Source: Chamaelirium japonicum (taxonomy: Eukaryota; Streptophyta; Magnoliopsida; Liliales; Melanthiaceae). Taken from it: a stretch of DNA of 64,000 nt. Every line of letters starts with the position of its first letter. Position 1 is the stretch's first letter. The notes under the pieces were generated by a model. The model made no database searches. It saw only the letters and a program-made list of their open reading frames with translations, and was not told where the DNA came from. Below are positions 63,401 through 64,000 of the stretch, piece after piece. The position numbers and the translations under genes are program-made. The stretch covers positions 1,116,001 through 1,180,000 of the forward strand of contig CANTAL010000003.1 in the NCBI GenBank assembly GCA_947650365.1, read 5' to 3'.

Positions 63401-64000
63401 GAATGGATTGTACGAATGAATTAGAATGGATACATTCGAGCGAATGAATTAGAATAGATCGAATAGATCATACGAATGAATTAGAATGGATCGTGCAACA
63501 TTCTAATTCATTCCTACGATCTATTCTAATTCATTCGCTCGAATGTATCCATTCTAATTCATTCGTACGATCCATTCTTATTCATTCGTACGATCCATTC
63601 AAATTCATTCGCATGATCCATTCTAATTCATTCGTACGATCCATTCTAATTCATTCTCACAAATGTATCCATTCTAATTCATTCGTATGATCCATTCTAA
63701 TTCATTTGCACGATCCATTCTAATTCATTCGCACGAATATATCCATTCTAATTCATTCGCACGATCCATTCTAATTCATTCTCAAGAATGTAACCTTTCT
63801 AATTCATTTGCATGAATTAGAATGGATCGTATGAAAGAATTTGAATGGATCGTACGAATGAATTAGAATGGATCGTACGAAAGAATTAGAATGGATACAT
63901 TCGTGTGAATGAATATGAATGGATCGTGCGAATAGACTGGATCGTGCGAATGAATAAGAATGGATCATACGAATGAATTAGAATGGATCGTATGAATTAA
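60420..64000. repeat. Satellite higher-order unit of about 5.9 kb, second copy (runs off window)
   Basis: Approximate blocks: - to 61029, + to 61580, - to 61720, + to 61944, - to 62446, + to 63497, - to 63815, + to 64000. The order matches the first copy up to the window end. Confidence 0.92.

Noticed and set aside
31310..64000. Telomeric repeat, rDNA spacer or centromere-specific retrotransposon
   Set aside because: No TTTAGGG runs, no rRNA sequence and no chromodomain element; a pericentromeric location is possible but cannot be shown from this window.

Overview
This window looks like nuclear heterochromatin of a flowering plant. About 37 kb is an AT-rich short-period satellite (1-4679 and 31310-64000). 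Two complete Ty3/Gypsy LTR retrotransposons of the Tat lineage, here called A and B, interrupt it. I see no host gene, tRNA, rRNA or CRISPR array. The plant assignment rests on the Tat-type domain order (Gag with a C/H zinc knuckle, protease, reverse transcriptase, degenerate RNase H, second RNase H, integrase without chromodomain), an antisense extra gene with plant-type introns, and plant-type TATA and G-box elements. I cannot name the species.

Satellite: the basic unit is 23 bp, a 17-bp core (AATGAATTAGAATGGAT) joined by the palindrome CGTACG. A common 28-bp variant carries five extra bases, ACATT, beside the linker. Because the linker is palindromic, cores can be joined in either orientation, and the array flips orientation about 50 times. 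Flips, variants and truncated units recur together in higher-order repeats of roughly 1, 4 and 5.9 kb, and there is one very recent ~526-bp tandem duplication at 59427-60416.

Element A (4680-17799, + strand, 13,120 bp; LTRs 1179 and 1197 bp; target duplication GATCT) reads LTR, primer site, gag, protease, RT, RNase H, second RNase H, integrase, a 78-bp tandem repeat, an antisense gene, polypurine tract, LTR. Gag-pol is dead (seven in-frame stops and one frameshift), but the antisense gene is open over about 2.8 kb, with one clean 88-bp intron and its own TATA box.

Element B (17828-31309, - strand, 13,482 bp; LTRs 818 and 775 bp; target duplication GATCG) has the same layout. Its gag-pol is one reading frame with eight in-frame stops and one frameshift. 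Its antisense gene (21150-23867, + strand) appears to have three exons, a basic nuclear-localisation motif and a long acidic tract. It lies downstream of a ~1.9-kb palindromic array packed with TTGAC cores.

A and B are inserted in opposite orientation exactly one satellite monomer apart and at the same phase of the monomer. Their LTR pairs differ by similar amounts, about 3%, mostly transitions. The most interesting signals are the antisense genes with their own promoters, the phase-matched insertion pair, and the orientation-indifferent design of the satellite.
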